Shown here in pieces: positions 41,166 to 42,429 of a DNA stretch of 42,429 nucleotides (positions within the stretch are counted from its first letter, which is position 1; every line of letters begins with the position of its first letter). Position numbers and translations under genes: made by a program. The stretch lies in contig JADMLA020000017.1 of assembly GCA_015482705.2 (NCBI GenBank), forward strand, positions 1 to 42,429. Direction: 5' to 3'. Origin of the DNA: Prosthecochloris sp. GTDB lineage: Bacteria > Bacteroidota > Chlorobiia > Chlorobiales > Chlorobiaceae. Under the pieces are notes generated by a model, which saw only the letters and a list, made by a program, of their open reading frames with translations, ran no database searches and was not told the origin of the DNA.

Positions 41166-42124
41166 AATAAATGGTTGATCAATTCATCCGCCAGCTGGTG
41201 TAGACTTTCTTTATCCCGCGGTGCGGTTATCCATGTGACATTGAGCCTGTTTCTGAAAAAAGTCAGCTGCCGTTTGGCATAATTCCGAGTATGTTGTTTG
41301 ATGAGTTCAACGGCTTTTTCAAGAGAGTGCTTGCCTTCGAAATACTGGAAAAGTTCCTTGTAACCAACTGTCTCCAGTGCATTGATGGTATTGCCGGGCT
41401 TCTCTTTTACATAAAGCTCGTAGAGCTTTTCCGCTTCCTCGAACAGTCCCGATTCCATCATTTCATCGGTGCGTTTGTCAATTCGTTCGTAGAGTTCTTT
41501 TCTTTGCCATGAGAGGGCGAGCGGAACGAATGTGGTGGAATGAGAACGGTTTCTCGCTGCGGTTTGAAGTTCGGTAACGGTTTTACCGGTTATAGCTATG
41601 ATTTCCAGGCTCCTGACGAGGCGTTGAGTTTTTGATGGATCGAGGGTTGCCGCTTGTTCAGGATCGATTGATTGCAAGCGTTGATAGAGAGCATTCTTTC
41701 CCGAGGTTTTCAGCTCTTCTTCGAGTTCACGTCTGATTAGCGGGTTTTTTTCCGGAAGATCGGTGAAGCCGCAAAGCAGTCCTTCGATATAGAGCGTCGA
41801 ACCGCCGACAACTATGACATTTTTCCCTTTTTCAAGGATAGACAGTATGCGTCGGGTGGCATCGGTAGCGAAATCACCGGCATTATATTCTTCGTCGATC
41901 TCTTTTTCACTGATAAAATGATAGGGTATTTCTTCGAGCATGATTGCCGAAGGTTTGGCTGTGCCGATATCCATTCCGCGGAAAATCTGTCGAGAGTCCG
42001 CTGATATGATTTCAGCTTCGAGAATTTTGGCTGCAGCATGGGCCAGAGCGGATTTTCCAGAGGCTGTCGGCCCGGTGATCACTAAAACCGGTTTTTTCCC
42101 TGACGATGTCTTACCGCAGGCCAC
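41156..42124 (-). CDS. miaA: tRNA dimethylallyltransferase
   Basis: The product of about 322 residues transfers a dimethylallyl group to A37 of tRNAs reading codons that start with U. It has the P-loop GPTASGKS (18-25), SADSRQIFRGMDIGTAKP, and the RLVRSLEIIAITGKTVTEL stretch with the conserved Arg. I place the start at GTG 42124, overlapping the last base of the maf stop; the longer frame to 42397 is a shadow of maf. Length then matches the family. The C-terminus carries RQLTFFRNR, as usual. Confidence 0.93.
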   Translation of the reverse strand: MACGKTSSGKKPVLVITGPTASGKSALAHAAAKILEAEIISADSRQIFRGMDIGTAKPSAIMLEEIPYHFISEKEIDEEYNAGDFATDATRRILSILEKGKNVIVVGGSTLYIEGLLCGFTDLPEKNPLIRRELEEELKTSGKNALYQRLQSIDPEQAATLDPSKTQRLVRSLEIIAITGKTVTELQTAARNRSHSTTFVPLALSWQRKELYERIDKRTDEMMESGLFEEAEKLYELYVKEKPGNTINALETVGYKELFQYFEGKHSLEKAVELIKQHTRNYAKRQLTFFRNRLNVTWITAPRDKESLHQLADELINHLFCH

Positions 42125-42429
42125 TATACCAGCACCATTGTACGCATGACAGAATAGATGCGTGATAAGGGTAGGCCTACCACATTGTAATAACAGCCTT
42201 CTATGCGCCGGATAAAGCATGATATGAAGGGATCCTGGATCCCGTATGCTCCTGCTTTGTCGAATGGTTGTTGCGTGTCGATGTAATGGTTTATCTCGAC
42301 TCCTGTCATCGGTGAGAACTCCACAAGGGTTGTTACGAAGTCGGTATGACAGATCGTTCCATGAAGCAAAGCGAAGCCTGTCATAACCTTGTGGCATGTT
42401 CCCTGAAGCTGTTCGAGCATTGCATATGC
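42124..42429 (-). CDS. maf: Maf-family nucleotide pyrophosphatase, C-terminal part
   Basis: The gene starts beyond the right edge. The visible 101 codons contain the conserved end of Maf proteins: LEQLQGTCHKVMTGFAL, FVTTLVEFSPMTGVEIN, and DKAGAYGIQDPFISCFIRRI with the final NVVGLPL. Maf enzymes hydrolyse non-canonical or modified nucleoside triphosphates, acting as house-cleaning enzymes. The stop TAG shares its last base with the GTG start of miaA, so the two are translated from one message. Confidence 0.92.
   Translation of the reverse strand, partial: AYAMLEQLQGTCHKVMTGFALLHGTICHTDFVTTLVEFSPMTGVEINHYIDTQQPFDKAGAYGIQDPFISCFIRRIEGCYYNVVGLPLSRIYSVMRTMVLV

Noticed and set aside
42125..42397. 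Extended start for miaA giving a 413-residue protein
   Set aside because: The extra 91 codons are the out-of-frame shadow of maf, and the GTG at 42124 gives the normal family length.

Overview
The window reads as a chromosomal segment of a green sulfur bacterium (Chlorobiaceae). The best evidence is two tandem 2[4Fe-4S] ferredoxins that match the Chlorobium ferredoxin I/II pattern, a (bacterio)chlorophyll synthase, and an IorAB / phenylacetate-CoA ligase / ACT-protein operon. Genus cannot be fixed from this window; Prosthecochloris or Chlorobium are both plausible. I see no phage, IS element, integron or CRISPR array. The segment is a mosaic of short core-metabolism operons on both strands.

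Layout. 1-980: the start of a secreted-protein gene leaving the window, a gene-poor stretch, and a small membrane protein. 1132-4481: zinc alcohol dehydrogenase, a convergent intergenic region filled with palindromic repeats, a ZupT metal transporter with a small CGLC protein, and a divergent uridine-kinase-like P-loop kinase. 4511-7473: a signalling island with an N-terminal-receiver/triple-PAS histidine kinase and two single-domain receivers. 7495-13788 (minus strand): a LOG-family protein; the chlG-yjbQ-glycosyltransferase unit; two ferredoxin genes; hldD-phoH; a short ECF-like sigma factor. 13974-17007: hisC, a SpoU methyltransferase and an alpha/beta hydrolase, convergent with pth. 17201-22364: a class-I aminotransferase convergent with the four-gene operon iorA-iorB-paaK-ACT, together an aryl-amino-acid/aryl-pyruvate/aryl-acetyl-CoA module. 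22524-27857: a membrane pyrophosphatase, a secreted EEP-fold nuclease/phosphatase, a lipoprotein, an unknown protein and a small EamA-type protein. 27964-36863: mostly plus-strand housekeeping genes (purC, dedA-like, N-terminal transketolase subunit, rsmD, coaD, aspartate aminotransferase, acyltransferase, RicT/PSP1 protein, metG) ending in an initiator tRNA-Met. 36984-42429: a GH171-type (DUF1343) protein, a desaturase/hydroxylase plus short cyclopropane-fatty-acid-synthase pair, a STAS protein with an AT-hook-like tail, miaA and a partial maf.

How the genes fit together. Ferredoxin ties several of them: IorAB exchanges electrons with ferredoxin, and here IorA has lost the C-terminal ferredoxin-like domain usual in this family, while two free ferredoxins of similar fold are encoded elsewhere in the window. 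The pyrophosphatase, transketolase, hisC, purC, coaD and metG are biosynthetic core. The most unusual items are the IorA domain loss, the transketolase N-half without its C-half, the N-terminally short Cfa, the STAS/AT-hook fusion, the symmetric operator-like cluster upstream of hppA, and the initiator tRNA directly after the synthetase that charges it. None of these by itself proves a new system; they are the places I would look first.
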